Below are positions 1 through 9,114 of a DNA stretch of 64,000 nt, in pieces. Position 1 is the stretch's first letter. Every line of letters begins with the position of its first letter. This DNA is from Criibacterium bergeronii (lineage in GTDB: Bacteria; Bacillota; Clostridia; Peptostreptococcales; Filifactoraceae), in contig NZ_MBEW02000003.1 in NCBI RefSeq assembly GCF_001693775.2, positions 62,001-126,000 of the forward strand, in the 5' to 3' direction. Below the pieces are notes generated by a model. The model was not told the DNA's origin and made no database searches. It was given only the letters and a program-made list of their open reading frames with translations. Position numbers and translations under genes: made by a program.

Positions 1-114
<114 letters not shown>

Positions 115-131
115 CTATAATTATATATTTT

Positions 132-1469
132 TTACATTCCCATGAAAGGAAATTTAAATTTGTTCTTGCCGGGTTTAGCAAGATTATTAAACTGTTTCAT
201 CATTTTTTTGGTTTCTTGGAATTGTTTTAGAAGTCTATTAACTTGACTTACTTCAGTTCCAGCACCTTTTGCTATTCTTTTCTTTCTGCTTGCATCTATA
301 ATGCTTGGGTCAAACCTTTCTTTTTTTGTCATAGATTGTATAATAGCCTCTATTTTCAGTAGTTCCTTGTCATCGATGTCAATATTCTTGATTTGATTTG
401 ATATACCTGGTATCATTTCCAAAATATTTTTTAACGGTCCCATTTTTTTAATTTGCTGCATCTGAGATAGAAAATCATCAAAATTGAAATCCATTTTTCT
501 GAACTTCTTTTCCATTTCATCTGCTGACTGGGCATCTACTGAAGAACTTACCTTTTCAATTAGTGATAAGACATCGCCCATTCCAAGTATTCTGTTTGCC
601 ATTCTATCCGGATAAAACGGCTCTAAATCGCCTAATTTTTCACCAATTGCAGAATACTTTATAGGCTTACCTGTGACAGCTTTTATGGATAAGGCAGCAC
701 CACCACGGGTATCACCATCAAGCTTGGTGAGTGTGACACCATCTATGCCTAATGCCTCATCAAAGGCTTGTACAATATTTACTGCCTCTTGACCGGTCAT
801 AGAGTCTACTACAAGCATTATTTCGTGAGGCTTAACACTTGCTTTGATGTTTTTAAGCTCATTCATAAGTGTTTCGTCAATCTGTAGTCTACCGGCTGTA
901 TCTATGATAACTAAATCATATCCCAATGTCTTAGCAGATTTAATCGCATCAGATGCAATTTGCACCGGGTCATTGGAGCTTTCGTCAGAATAAAATCTAA
1001 CTCCAGCCTGCTTTGACAAAACCTCAAGCTGTTTAATGGCTGCCGGTCTATATACATCACAGGCCACCAGCATTGGATTTTTACCAATACTTTTAAGATT
1101 ATATGCCAGCTTTGCAGAAGTTGTTGTTTTACCTGCACCTTGCAAGCCTACCATCAACACAACAGTTGGCGGATTTGATGAAATGTTGATTTTATTTTGG
1201 ACAGTGCCCATCAAATCTTTCAATTCGTCATTTACTATTTTAATAACCTGCTGACCGGGAGTAAGGCTCTTGGCAACATCTTCTCCTATTGACTTTTCTT
1301 TTACAGTCTTTACAAAATCTTTTACAACCTTGTAATTTACATCCGCCTCAAGTAGAGAAAGCTTTACTTGCCTCATTGCATTATCGACATCTTTTTCGGT
1401 AAGTACACCCTTACCTTTTAGTCCAGAAAGAGCAGATTGAAGTTTACTTGACAATCCTTCAAAAACCAT
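132..1469 (-). CDS. ffh: Signal recognition particle protein Ffh (SRP54)
   Basis: GTPase of the signal recognition particle. It binds 4.5S/scRNA and hydrophobic signal sequences on nascent chains and docks with FtsY. The 445 residues match the family length. A helical N domain comes first, then a G domain with P-loop GLQGAGKTT (about residue 108), DTAGR and TKLDGD motifs, then a methionine-rich M domain (from about 325) with the RNA-binding stretch around SRKKRIAKGAGT. The ATG lies 3 bases after the ylxM stop, and its AAAGGGG ribosome site sits in the end of ylxM, so the two are probably translationally coupled. Confidence 0.97.
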   Translation of the reverse strand: MVFEGLSSKLQSALSGLKGKGVLTEKDVDNAMRQVKLSLLEADVNYKVVKDFVKTVKEKSIGEDVAKSLTPGQQVIKIVNDELKDLMGTVQNKINISSNPPTVVLMVGLQGAGKTTTSAKLAYNLKSIGKNPMLVACDVYRPAAIKQLEVLSKQAGVRFYSDESSNDPVQIASDAIKSAKTLGYDLVIIDTAGRLQIDETLMNELKNIKASVKPHEIMLVVDSMTGQEAVNIVQAFDEALGIDGVTLTKLDGDTRGGAALSIKAVTGKPIKYSAIGEKLGDLEPFYPDRMANRILGMGDVLSLIEKVSSSVDAQSADEMEKKFRKMDFNFDDFLSQMQQIKKMGPLKNILEMIPGISNQIKNIDIDDKELLKIEAIIQSMTKKERFDPSIIDASRKKRIAKGAGTEVSQVNRLLKQFQETKKMMKQFNNLAKPGKNKFKFPFMGM

Positions 1470-1472
1470 AGG

Positions 1473-1823
1473 TTAGTCCCCTTTCTCAAATAACTTTAAA
1501 ATATCATTTAACTGTGACAACTGCGTTTCATTTAGATTTGTAGTATCAGAGTCTAAAAATTCTTCCAATCTTTCTTTAATCTTTTCAGTATTTTCAGTTA
1601 ATTCTTTAAAATGCAATACTTCATCATAATTAGAAAGCTGTTTCTCAGATTTTTTTATACTATCATACACTGCTTGTCTTGATATATCCATCATTTCACT
1701 GATTTCTGCTAAAGACAAGTCCTCTTGATAATATAAATTCATGATAGAAATTTGTTTTTCTGTAAGTAATCCACCATAGATGTCGAGTAATTCGTTCATT
1801 TCAAATACTCTTGTTATATCCAT
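1473..1823 (-). CDS. ylxM: YlxM/p13-family helix-turn-helix protein (UPF0122)
   Basis: Small sigma-factor-like helix-turn-helix protein that almost always precedes ffh in Firmicutes; it is thought to assist SRP assembly or ffh regulation, but its role is not settled. The HTH is visible as LSLAEISEMMDISRQAVYDS, followed by a charged C-terminal helix. I take the ATG at 1823, giving 116 residues. It has a GGTGAT ribosome site, and the longer frame would begin with a GTG at 1859, about where transcription from the promoter at 1866-1894 should start. Confidence 0.88.
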   Translation of the reverse strand: MDITRVFEMNELLDIYGGLLTEKQISIMNLYYQEDLSLAEISEMMDISRQAVYDSIKKSEKQLSNYDEVLHFKELTENTEKIKERLEEFLDSDTTNLNETQLSQLNDILKLFEKGD

Positions 1824-1865
1824 TATATCACCATGATGTAAAGTATAATTACTTGACACCCGTAT

Positions 1866-1894
1866 ATTTTATTATAAATATGTCATTCTGTCAA
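1866..1894 (-). promoter_or_regulatory. SigA-type promoter of ylxM-ffh-rpsP
   Basis: Minus-strand TTGACA (1894-1889), 17 bases, then TAAAAT (1871-1866). The -35 is perfect, the spacing is ideal and the -10 matches five of six bases. It points at ylxM and places the transcription start near position 1859. Confidence 0.65.
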
Positions 1895-1953
1895 CAATAA
1901 ATTTTAATAAAGTTAAGCATTTTTAAATATTTTCTGATAATTTTTCAAAAAAT

Positions 1954-1982
1954 AAAGACTAGCCGTAAATAGGCTAATCTTT
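1954..1982 (-). terminator. Rho-independent terminator after the floA group
   Basis: An 11-bp stem with one G-U pair and a 7-base loop is followed on the minus strand by ATTTTTTG. It starts 7 bases after the stop of the lysine-rich membrane protein, so it ends the NfeD-floA transcript. Confidence 0.75.
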
Positions 1983-1988
1983 ATAAAT

Positions 1989-2582
1989 TTATTTTCTAAG
2001 TGCAAGAGGTTTTTGTATAATTTCAGAAAATATAAACATTTTCGCCGGTTCTAAGTCATTTAATAAATTCAAATTTGAACTTTTTATATCCCTGTCATCA
2101 GCGTCATAATACCCAATAAAATTTAAATCACCTAAGTTACCAATATTATCTAAGTCAAGCTGTCCATTTTCCTGATGTAAATCAGAAATTTTTTTAACTT
2201 CATCTATATTAGGGGATGTCTGAAATTCATATACTACAGTTTTTGTTTTATCAGTATCATTTTTAGTAATATTTTTGTTATGCTGTTTATTTTTTGAATT
2301 ATTTTCGATGCTTTTCTCTTGCAAAAATTTTTCAGAAATATCTTTAACCTCTTTAGATTTTTTTTCTATTTCCTCTTTGGCTCTAGTAAATATGTCTTTA
2401 GACTTTTTACTAGGTTGCTGTTTTTTAAAATCATATTGAGAAGATTTTTTGTTGACAGGAGTATTTTTTACAGTCCTTGTCGGCTTAGTTTTTTTCTTAT
2501 TTTTCTTTTTAATACTTGAATTTATGCTTGAAATAATACTGACTATAATTATTAAAACGTAAATACCTTCAAAAAAGTCCAT
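1989..2582 (-). CDS. Lysine-rich single-pass membrane protein, unknown function
   Basis: I do not recognise this 197-residue protein. Residues about 5-22 form one hydrophobic helix (DFFEGIYVLIIIVSIISS), followed directly by a very basic stretch (KKKNKKKTK), so the bulk should lie in the cytoplasm. Residues about 30-125 are low complexity, rich in Lys, Asn, Ser and Thr, and probably disordered. The last 70 residues are more ordinary and acidic and may fold. It starts 4 bases downstream of the floA stop and ends just before a terminator, so it is the last gene of the NfeD-floA unit and may work with flotillin at the membrane. This role is inferred from position only. Confidence 0.7.
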   Translation of the reverse strand: MDFFEGIYVLIIIVSIISSINSSIKKKNKKKTKPTRTVKNTPVNKKSSQYDFKKQQPSKKSKDIFTRAKEEIEKKSKEVKDISEKFLQEKSIENNSKNKQHNKNITKNDTDKTKTVVYEFQTSPNIDEVKKISDLHQENGQLDLDNIGNLGDLNFIGYYDADDRDIKSSNLNLLNDLEPAKMFIFSEIIQKPLALRK

Positions 2583-2586
2583 ATTA

Positions 2587-3570
2587 TCACTCTTTTTTAT
2601 TTGAATTTACAGAATTTTGTGAAATAGCATTTCTCATATCAGTATCCGCCATAACATTTTTCATATTATAGTAATCCATTACTCCTAGTTTACCATTTTC
2701 AAATGCAGTTGCAATTGCTAGAGGTACTTTTGACTCAGCCTCTACAACCTTGGCTTTCATTTCTACTACTCTTGACCTCATTTCCTGCTCTGCTGCTATC
2801 GCCATAGCTCTTCTTTCTTCGGCTTTTGCCTGAGCTATTTTCTTATCTGCCTCAGCTTGGTCAGTTTGTAGTTGAGCTCCGATGTTTCTACCTACATCTA
2901 CGTCAGCAATATCTATAGACAAGATTTCAAATGCAGTACCGGAGTCAAGTCCTTTATCAAGTACAGTTTTAGATATTTTGTCAGGGTTTTCCAGCACTTC
3001 CTTGTGGCTTTCTGAGCTACCTACTGTAGTTACTATACCCTCACCTACTCTTGCAATGATAGTTTCTTCACCAGCACCACCTACTAATCTTTCTATGTTC
3101 GCTCTGACAGTAACTCTTGCTTTTACTCTTAATTCTATACCATCTTTTGCTACAGCAGATATAAGTGGAGTTTCTATAACCTTAGGGTTGACTGATACCT
3201 GTACAGCCTCTAAAACATCTCTACCTGCTAAGTCTATAGCTGCTGCCTGTTCGAATTCTAGTGTAATGTTCGCCCTTTGTGCAGCAATTAGTGCATCTAC
3301 AACAGAGTCAATATTACCACCGGCAAGGTAATGTGCCTCAAGCTTGTCTATTGATAAATCCAAGCCTGCTTTAGTCGCCTTTATCATAGGGTCAACAATT
3401 TTTGATGGTCTAACTCTACGAAATCTCATACCTACAAGTGTTAGTATTGAAACTCTAACACCTGAAAATAAAGCTGTAATCCATAAACCAAATGGGAAAA
3501 AATTTAAAAATACAATAAGTATAAAAAATATTATTATTAAAGTTACGCCTAAAGTTATTAAAGGTGCCAT
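2587..3570 (-). CDS. floA: Flotillin-like protein FloA (YqfA family)
   Basis: Membrane scaffold of bacterial functional membrane microdomains, affecting membrane fluidity and assembly of membrane complexes. The 327 residues match FloA. An N-terminal hydrophobic hairpin (about 5-27) is followed by the SPFH-like domain ([17 protein letters not shown], then [20 protein letters not shown]) and an Ala/Glu-rich coiled coil (about 235-285: [20 protein letters not shown]). The typical C-terminal MDYYNMKN is present. It lies between an NfeD protein and a lysine-rich membrane protein, the usual NfeD-flotillin pairing. Confidence 0.93.
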   Translation of the reverse strand: MAPLITLGVTLIIIFFILIVFLNFFPFGLWITALFSGVRVSILTLVGMRFRRVRPSKIVDPMIKATKAGLDLSIDKLEAHYLAGGNIDSVVDALIAAQRANITLEFEQAAAIDLAGRDVLEAVQVSVNPKVIETPLISAVAKDGIELRVKARVTVRANIERLVGGAGEETIIARVGEGIVTTVGSSESHKEVLENPDKISKTVLDKGLDSGTAFEILSIDIADVDVGRNIGAQLQTDQAEADKKIAQAKAEERRAMAIAAEQEMRSRVVEMKAKVVEAESKVPLAIATAFENGKLGVMDYYNMKNVMADTDMRNAISQNSVNSNKKE

Positions 3571-3597
3571 GTTCCCTCCATATTAATGTAAATAAGT

Positions 3598-4077
3598 TTA
3601 AACTTCTCTTACAATTAAAATATATCCTTTATTGCCTATAACCTCTACATTTTTGCCCTTTTCAATGAATTTATTGTTGCTCATTGCATCATAAACAATC
3701 CCATCCTTTATAACTTTACCGGACGGTCTCAAAAAAGTATCTACTGTCATAATTTCACCCAAATGATTATTATTTTCCTTTGAAGAAGTAAAGCCTTCGT
3801 TAGATTTTAGAGACTTACTTAAAAATAAAGTATTTTCCATAAATTTCGGAGGTACTTTGTTTATAGCCTTATAAATCAATATAAATAGGATAAAGAATAT
3901 AAACAATGCCATGAAAACCGAAATCACTAAAAATACTACACCATATGGCGTATTAAGTAATGCTACAGAAGATACTAGCATCAATGCAGCTCCGGAGATG
4001 CCAAAAACACCAAAGCCGGGTATAAATATTTCAATACCAATTAATATTAAACCAATAATAAATAGGATTAGCCACAT
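3598..4077 (-). CDS. NfeD family membrane protein (short form)
   Basis: Short NfeD protein of 159 residues with no serine-protease domain. The N-terminal 85 residues hold three or four hydrophobic segments. The C-terminal part (about 105-159) is the soluble OB-fold domain, visible as GEIMTVDTFLRPSGKVIKDG and ending in VEVIGNKGYILIVREV. NfeD proteins are partners of flotillins, here the next gene. I place the start at the ATG at 4077, because AAGAGGTGG lies about 6 bases before it; a GTG three codons earlier would overlap that ribosome site. Confidence 0.88.
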   Translation of the reverse strand: MWLILFIIGLILIGIEIFIPGFGVFGISGAALMLVSSVALLNTPYGVVFLVISVFMALFIFFILFILIYKAINKVPPKFMENTLFLSKSLKSNEGFTSSKENNNHLGEIMTVDTFLRPSGKVIKDGIVYDAMSNNKFIEKGKNVEVIGNKGYILIVREV

Positions 4078-4145
4078 ATATACCACCTCTTAAATTTATA
4101 TGACTATCTACATCCATAAAATAACAAACGGTTCTCCAATTTTAT

Positions 4146-4856
4146 TTATTTTATATTATAGTAAACATTTTGCACATCGTCATCTTCTTCTAATTCGTCT
4201 AAAAGTTTTTCAAGCATTTTTTCCTGACTTTCATCAATTTGAGCATAAGTTGCAGGGATTAGTTTGACATCTGCGGACAATAATTCATAGTTAGCGTTTG
4301 TTAATGCATCTTTTACTTTTGGAAAATCCTTTGCCTCGGTATAAATAACATAACAATCGTCTTCAGTTATAAAATCCATAGCTCCAGCGTCTAAGGCTAC
4401 TTCCATCAATTCATCCTCAACTACGCTGTCTTTTTTTTCTACTAAAATTTCACCTTTTCTATCAAACATGAAAGAAACTGAACCTGTAGTTCCCAAATTG
4501 CCACTATGTCTATCAAAATAGTGTCTTACATTGCCGGCTGTTCTGTTCTTGTTATCTGTTAAAGTTTCTACTATCATAGCAACTCCGCCAGGACCATATC
4601 CTTCATAAGTAATGGACTCATAGTTTTCAGAGTCATCCCCGCCTGCACCTTTTTTTATAGCTCTTTCTATGTTATCATTAGGCATATTTTCTGCTTTAGC
4701 CTTATCTATAGCATTTTTAAGAGATGGATTGTATTCAGGGTCAGCTCCACCCTCTTTTGCGGCTACTGTTATTAATCTTGCATATTTTGTGAAAATCTGA
4801 GCTCTTTTAGCATCTTGTTTTCCTTTTCTGTTTTCTATAGTGTGTAAACGTCCCAC
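4146..4856 (-). CDS. yebC: YebC/PmpR-family DNA-binding regulatory protein
   Basis: YebC-family protein of 236 residues. Members have been described as transcriptional regulators, and more recently as ribosome-associated factors helping translation of proline stretches. The N-terminus MGRLHTIENRKGKQDAKRAQ is the family signature (usually AGHSKWANIKHRK), followed by the GGADPEYNPSLKNAIDKAK region and an acidic C-terminus. The start is GTG, supported by AAGGAGG seven bases upstream. It stands alone between the NfeD group and the flagellin operon, with a TATAAT-like box about 40 bases upstream. Confidence 0.93.
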   Translation of the reverse strand: MGRLHTIENRKGKQDAKRAQIFTKYARLITVAAKEGGADPEYNPSLKNAIDKAKAENMPNDNIERAIKKGAGGDDSENYESITYEGYGPGGVAMIVETLTDNKNRTAGNVRHYFDRHSGNLGTTGSVSFMFDRKGEILVEKKDSVVEDELMEVALDAGAMDFITEDDCYVIYTEAKDFPKVKDALTNANYELLSADVKLIPATYAQIDESQEKMLEKLLDELEEDDDVQNVYYNIK

Positions 4857-4979
4857 TATAATTCCTCCTTAATAAATTCTTTTAGTTTTATTTATATTAT
4901 ATCATAACTTATTGATTTTATCACAAATTATTAAGAAAGTAAATTAAATATATTTGTGCATAATATTCAAAATATATTT

Positions 4980-5023
4980 AATGCCAAGGTAGATGCACGT
5001 TCTTGTGCATTTATCTTGGCATT
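4980..5023 (-). terminator. Long hairpin terminator after flagellin
   Basis: A continuous 19-bp stem with two G-U pairs and a 6-base loop (4980-4998 pairing with 5005-5023) lies 32 bases past the flagellin stop. The tail on the minus strand is T-rich but interrupted, so besides termination the hairpin may protect the 3' end of an abundant mRNA. Confidence 0.7.
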
Positions 5024-5054
5024 ACTGATTTATTTTTATAATTTAAAGCAAAAA

Positions 5055-6047
5055 TTAATTATCTAGTAATTTTAATACTGATTGTGGTATTTGATTTGCT
5101 TGGGCAAGCATTGATGTACCGGCTTGCTGTAGAATGTTAAATTTAGTAAATTCTGTCATTTCCTCTGCAAGGTCGGCATCTTCTATTCTAGACATAGCTT
5201 GTGTGATATTTTCGTTGGTGCTGTCTAATGTAGCAATAGTTTTTTCAAATCTGTTTTGCACTGCTCCTAACTGTGACCTGATTTCGGATACTTTTGCTAT
5301 AGCAGCGTCATAAGCACTTATAGCAAGACCGGCACTTTCTTGGTCTGTTACGTCTATGGCAGCTTCGTTTGCTTCATTTGGTGTTACGGTGGTATCGATA
5401 TCTTTTGGATTGTAAAAATCTGTTAGTCCACTCTTTTTTGTAAATTTTAATTTTGAGTTATTAATTGCATTAGGGTTGTTTGTCCTGTCACTTCCGTCAG
5501 TACCTTTTTTGCCTGAAATCCCTAAATTAAAGGCTGATATTTCTTCAAGTGGTATACCCATTAGCTGATTTTCATTTGCTCCGGATTGTAAATCTAAATT
5601 CATTGTTGGCTTATAATTGCCATCTTCGTCTATATTTTTAAATATTTTATTTTTGTTAAACTCTGTGGTCTCTCTCATTTTATTTACTTCTGAGGTAAGC
5701 TGGTCGATTTCTTTTTGTATTGCCTCTTTATCTTCCAATTGGTTTGTTCCATTTGCTGCTTTTACTGCTAATTCTCTCATTCTTTGGAGCATATCGTGGA
5801 TTTGGTTCATAGCTCCGTCTGCTGTTTGTATCAATGATACTCCGTCTAGTACGTTTTTTGATGCTGTCTTTAGCCCTTGTATTTGCAGTGCCATTTTTTT
5901 GGATATGGCATATCCTGCTGCATTATCTGCTGATGAATTAAGCTTTCTACCTGATGAAAGTCTTCTTAAAGCTGTTGTTTGTGCTCTAGAGGTCTCATTC
6001 AAATTCACTATTGATGTTAATGATGATATATTTGTACCTAGTCTCAT
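5055..6047 (-). CDS. fliC: Flagellin
   Basis: Filament subunit exported by the flagellar type III system. The 330 residues have the conserved N-terminal D0/D1 helices (residues 1-140, with SSGRKLNSSADNAAGYAIS and IQTADGAMNQIHDMLQRMRE) and the C-terminal D1/D0 helices (from about 245, ending AQANQIPQSVLKLLDN). The middle variable part is only about 100 residues, so this is a short flagellin with little surface domain. The ATG directly follows the stop of the FlhB-like gene, with a GGGAGGA ribosome site, so it should be co-transcribed from the SigD-like promoter near 8.98 kb. Confidence 0.96.
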   Translation of the reverse strand: MRLGTNISSLTSIVNLNETSRAQTTALRRLSSGRKLNSSADNAAGYAISKKMALQIQGLKTASKNVLDGVSLIQTADGAMNQIHDMLQRMRELAVKAANGTNQLEDKEAIQKEIDQLTSEVNKMRETTEFNKNKIFKNIDEDGNYKPTMNLDLQSGANENQLMGIPLEEISAFNLGISGKKGTDGSDRTNNPNAINNSKLKFTKKSGLTDFYNPKDIDTTVTPNEANEAAIDVTDQESAGLAISAYDAAIAKVSEIRSQLGAVQNRFEKTIATLDSTNENITQAMSRIEDADLAEEMTEFTKFNILQQAGTSMLAQANQIPQSVLKLLDN

Positions 6048-6326
6048 TTACTTCCTCCCATTATTTTTATCAACTGTCTCAACATATTTTAGTACCTTTG
6101 CTACTATCTCGTATAGCTCGACTGGTATTTCATCACCAATGCTAAGAGCCATCAAATCTTTGAGCAAATCTTCGTCTATATATTCTTTTATGCCTGATTG
6201 TCTAGCTTTTTCAAGCATATTTTCAGCTACATAGCCCTGCCCTTTAGCATTTACTATAGGAGCACTCATTTTTTCGTTATATTCTAGGGCTACAGCTTTT
6301 TTAATGTTGTTTTTATAATTAGCCAA
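6048..6326 (-). CDS. FlhB C-terminal-domain homologue (YlqH/FlhX type)
   Basis: A 92-residue soluble protein that resembles the cytoplasmic autocleavage domain of FlhB without the membrane part. KKAVALEYNEKMSAPIVNAK matches the region just after the NPTH cleavage site of FlhB (HYAVALKY...APVVVAKG), and DEIPVELYEIVAKVLKYV matches its C-terminal end. The NPTH motif itself is absent. Such proteins (B. subtilis YlqH) can substitute for cleaved FlhB in switching export from hook to filament substrates. It starts with TTG (AGAGAG upstream) and lies between a FliK-like gene and flagellin, which supports a role in export switching. Confidence 0.85.
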   Translation of the reverse strand: MANYKNNIKKAVALEYNEKMSAPIVNAKGQGYVAENMLEKARQSGIKEYIDEDLLKDLMALSIGDEIPVELYEIVAKVLKYVETVDKNNGRK

Positions 6327-6384
6327 TGTTCTCTCTCTTTAAATAACTATGTTATATATCGTTATATAAACCTAAAACTTTAAA

Positions 6385-8928
6385 TTAAATTGTAAAATCT
6401 ATCATTGTGTTGGACTCTTTTACATTTTCTTCTATAAAGGCTAATTTAGCTTTGTTGTCAGGTGATATTAAGTCTACTAAATTTAGCTCATATCCGCCAT
6501 CGGATAAAGAAGTATCTAGCATATTTATGCTTTGTCTTAGCTTTGAAATAGATGTATTTTCTGCTGATATTTTAAGTGACAGCTTTTTACCATTGGCTTT
6601 TATATAAAATCCAACTTTACCAAGATTTTTTGTATTTAAATCTATAAGTACGCTCATATCATCAGGGTCAATCTTGCCTTTGGCATTTTTTTTAGTTTTT
6701 GCATACACATTGGCATTTGATTGGTCTCCATTCATGTAGAAAGGTATTTGTAACATTTCGTCTTGCTTTGTGAGCATTCTTGTTTGTCTTATTTCGTCTG
6801 TTAAATTTTTTAGATATTCATTAATTTGCGGTTTATTTGGACTATCTGATGTCTCCAATGATTTTTGTATATTTTTTATTTCGTTGTTTATTGCCAAAAT
6901 GTTATTTTGAAGTTCGTGTCTAAATTCATGTGTGTCGTTTACGTTAAATTTTTCAATAACTTTTTTTAGTCTAGTAATAATATTTTGAGTAAATGAATCA
7001 GGATTTAATTTTTCCAACTCACTTAATTTGTCAAAATAACTATATGTGTTGGTTGAAATCTCCATTGATTTTTTAAAGTTAGAAAAGGTAAACTCTGAGT
7101 TTGAAACTACAAGTCTTGAGATTGACTCGTTTTCACTGTAGGTATCTACATTATTTCCTATAATTCTTTCTGTTTGTCTAAATATTTGATTTTGTGTACT
7201 GACTATTTCGCTAACTACCCTTATATCAGAATTATATGGGTCTACTCCGTCTTGCATCATAAGTCTAATATGGCTAGCTCTCATATTTTGTTTCAAGTAG
7301 TCATAATGATTTTGTATATCTTTTTTTGCAAAAGATATTTCTTGATATTGGAAATCATATTCTAATTGTTTGTAAGTATCTTCATTTTGGAGCTCATTCA
7401 TTTTGAAACTGGTATTAACCAATCTGCTTAACGAATGTAGTGATATTTTGCTATTTAATGGATTTATTTGGTCAAAGTCTATCTTGTCAACAGAACTTAA
7501 CACCAATGCCGATTTTGTAATGACTGCTGACTTATAATCTAAAACCTTGGTGGAATAATGGCTACCGAATAATTTATCATATAAGTCCTGCCCAATAAGC
7601 TTTGATGACAAGACTGATTTAACTTTGTAATTTGTGATCAGGCTGTTATCTTGCTGAATTTGTTTTATTGCATCAATCAATATTCCGGCTGAATCAAGCT
7701 CGTCTTGAGAAAAATCTAAATTTTCTGAAGCGTTTAGGTTTTGCATAATTGCGTTGATTTGGGCAAGTAACTGTTTTAAGTCCATTGAGGACATATCCAT
7801 ATCTTGCCCTATAAGAATTGCTGCAATATTTTTATCCAATTTTTCAGCGATTTCACTTATTGTAGCTTTTATATCATAAACCATATCAAGATTTTCTTTT
7901 GATACGTCCATTGAATTTTTAATTAGTAATTTTGCAGTATCTATGTCTTTTTTATCAAATCCAAGCTCTTTCAATAGCTTTTCTATTTGAGGTGTTAGAG
8001 TCTCTATTTCATCATCAGTTGGTGTCTTTGATATAGATAATTTAGATAAATTTGAATTTTCAGATATTGTCACTGCATCTAGCTTTGAACAACTAATGAA
8101 GTTTTTTACCTTGTATAATAAATCAATTGAAATTGTATTGGTTCCCGAATTCATTGCATCTATTACATTTTTATCATCAATACCTTTAATATCATTGAGC
8201 TTAGAAAAGGAATCATACATTGAGTCTATATTTTCCCTTGTAATTTCTACTCCATTATTTTTCAATGCTATGATGATATCGTAGACGTCCTTGCCCATTT
8301 TACTATTATAAATGTCGTTTGCAATTTTTCTAGCTTCATCGTATTTTTTAGTTGAATCCTTTTCTGATACCCTTGCATGAAATTCTATGGTCTCATTTTT
8401 CATTTTTTTAGATAAATCAAAGATTGACAAATTTGATATGGAATTATCAGCTAAAAGCTTAGCTAATATATCCATATTTAGCTCAGATTTCACATCATTA
8501 ATACTGTTTTTAAGCGTGACAAATTTCAAAAGATTTTCTTTAGTCAAAGGTACATCATATTTTTTTAGTGCCTCTGCCCCTTCTAGATTTTCTTTTGACT
8601 TTTCTACGTCCATTTCCTCAAGCTTTTTTTCTAATTCCTCTTTATGCTCCTTTTGAGCTTTTATTTGGTCATCGCTAATTTTTACTATTGTTTCAATTTG
8701 AGATTTTTTAATTTGCAAGGTTTGTCCACTACTTACATCTAAGTTTATCTTAGTTGTGATATCATAGATACTTTTATCAGATGTTTGCATTCGGATTTTT
8801 TTACCATTTTTATCCAAAATTGTGCCACTAAAAGAAAAATTAGAGGCAGAGTTATCCTGATAAGCCTTTAATAGGTCAATATTAGAGTCTTGTTTTATAT
8901 TCTGTTTTGGAGATAATATATTTATCAT
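6385..8928 (-). CDS. Large FliK-like flagellar protein (YlqG type)
   Basis: A cytoplasmic-looking protein of about 847 residues with no signal peptide or membrane helix. It is rich in Lys, Asp, Ile and Ser, with several helical repeats resembling one another around phrases such as TKENLLKFV, TRENIDSMY and SKENLDMVY. Its C-terminal 90 residues (DMSVLIDLNTKNLGKVGFYI, then an alternating strand pattern) look like the FliK hook-length-control C-domain. In B. subtilis the equivalent pair is ylqG-ylqH, matching the FlhB-like gene next door. I chose the ATG at 8928, which has AGGA 5-6 bases upstream; the ATG at 8940 has no ribosome site. FliK-like function is inference. Confidence 0.7.
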   Translation of the reverse strand: MINILSPKQNIKQDSNIDLLKAYQDNSASNFSFSGTILDKNGKKIRMQTSDKSIYDITTKINLDVSSGQTLQIKKSQIETIVKISDDQIKAQKEHKEELEKKLEEMDVEKSKENLEGAEALKKYDVPLTKENLLKFVTLKNSINDVKSELNMDILAKLLADNSISNLSIFDLSKKMKNETIEFHARVSEKDSTKKYDEARKIANDIYNSKMGKDVYDIIIALKNNGVEITRENIDSMYDSFSKLNDIKGIDDKNVIDAMNSGTNTISIDLLYKVKNFISCSKLDAVTISENSNLSKLSISKTPTDDEIETLTPQIEKLLKELGFDKKDIDTAKLLIKNSMDVSKENLDMVYDIKATISEIAEKLDKNIAAILIGQDMDMSSMDLKQLLAQINAIMQNLNASENLDFSQDELDSAGILIDAIKQIQQDNSLITNYKVKSVLSSKLIGQDLYDKLFGSHYSTKVLDYKSAVITKSALVLSSVDKIDFDQINPLNSKISLHSLSRLVNTSFKMNELQNEDTYKQLEYDFQYQEISFAKKDIQNHYDYLKQNMRASHIRLMMQDGVDPYNSDIRVVSEIVSTQNQIFRQTERIIGNNVDTYSENESISRLVVSNSEFTFSNFKKSMEISTNTYSYFDKLSELEKLNPDSFTQNIITRLKKVIEKFNVNDTHEFRHELQNNILAINNEIKNIQKSLETSDSPNKPQINEYLKNLTDEIRQTRMLTKQDEMLQIPFYMNGDQSNANVYAKTKKNAKGKIDPDDMSVLIDLNTKNLGKVGFYIKANGKKLSLKISAENTSISKLRQSINMLDTSLSDGGYELNLVDLISPDNKAKLAFIEENVKESNTMIDFTI

Positions 8929-8966
8929 ATTTTTCCTCATTGTTAAATATTAAGCTTTACAAGATA

Positions 8967-8994
8967 TTTATCGGAAAAAAGTCTATATTTATTA
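8967..8994 (-). promoter_or_regulatory. SigD (sigma-28)-like promoter of the flagellin operon
   Basis: Minus strand TAAT (8994-8991), 16 bases, then CCGATAAA (8974-8967). The SigD/FliA consensus is TAAA, 15 bases, GCCGATAA. The -10 matches seven of eight bases and the -35 three of four. It lies about 40 bases before the FliK-like gene. Confidence 0.5.
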
Positions 8995-9024
8995 AGGCTT
9001 ATGTATAATAATTAAGTAAAATAC

Positions 9025-9103
9025 AAAAAATCGAAAATAATCTAATCAAAGAAAATAGCATTTCAGCCAAAATTCTTCAATCAGATAATTTTCGATTTTT
9101 TTG
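9025..9103 (-). terminator. Long imperfect inverted repeat, terminator of der-recX-DUF1846
   Basis: About 26-base arms (9025-9050 and 9077-9102) pair with a few mismatches around a 26-base loop. The outer part, AAAAAATCGAAAAT, is perfect. On the minus strand the arm ends in TTTTTT, just after the DUF1846 stop. The stem is unusually long for a simple terminator. Confidence 0.55.
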
Positions 9104-9114
9104 ATTAAGTATAA

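Noticed and set aside
1824-1859. Longer N-terminus of the YlxM protein starting at a GTG
   Set aside because: The GTG lies about where transcription should begin from the promoter at 1866-1894 and has no ribosome site; the ATG at 1823 fits the family start.
2882-3331. 149-codon plus-strand frame opposite floA
   Set aside because: Ser/Thr-rich composition typical of antisense frames; the opposite strand encodes a full flotillin.
4896-4924. Promoter of yebC
   Set aside because: TATAAT is present but the -35 (GTGATA) is poor, so I do not list it as a feature.
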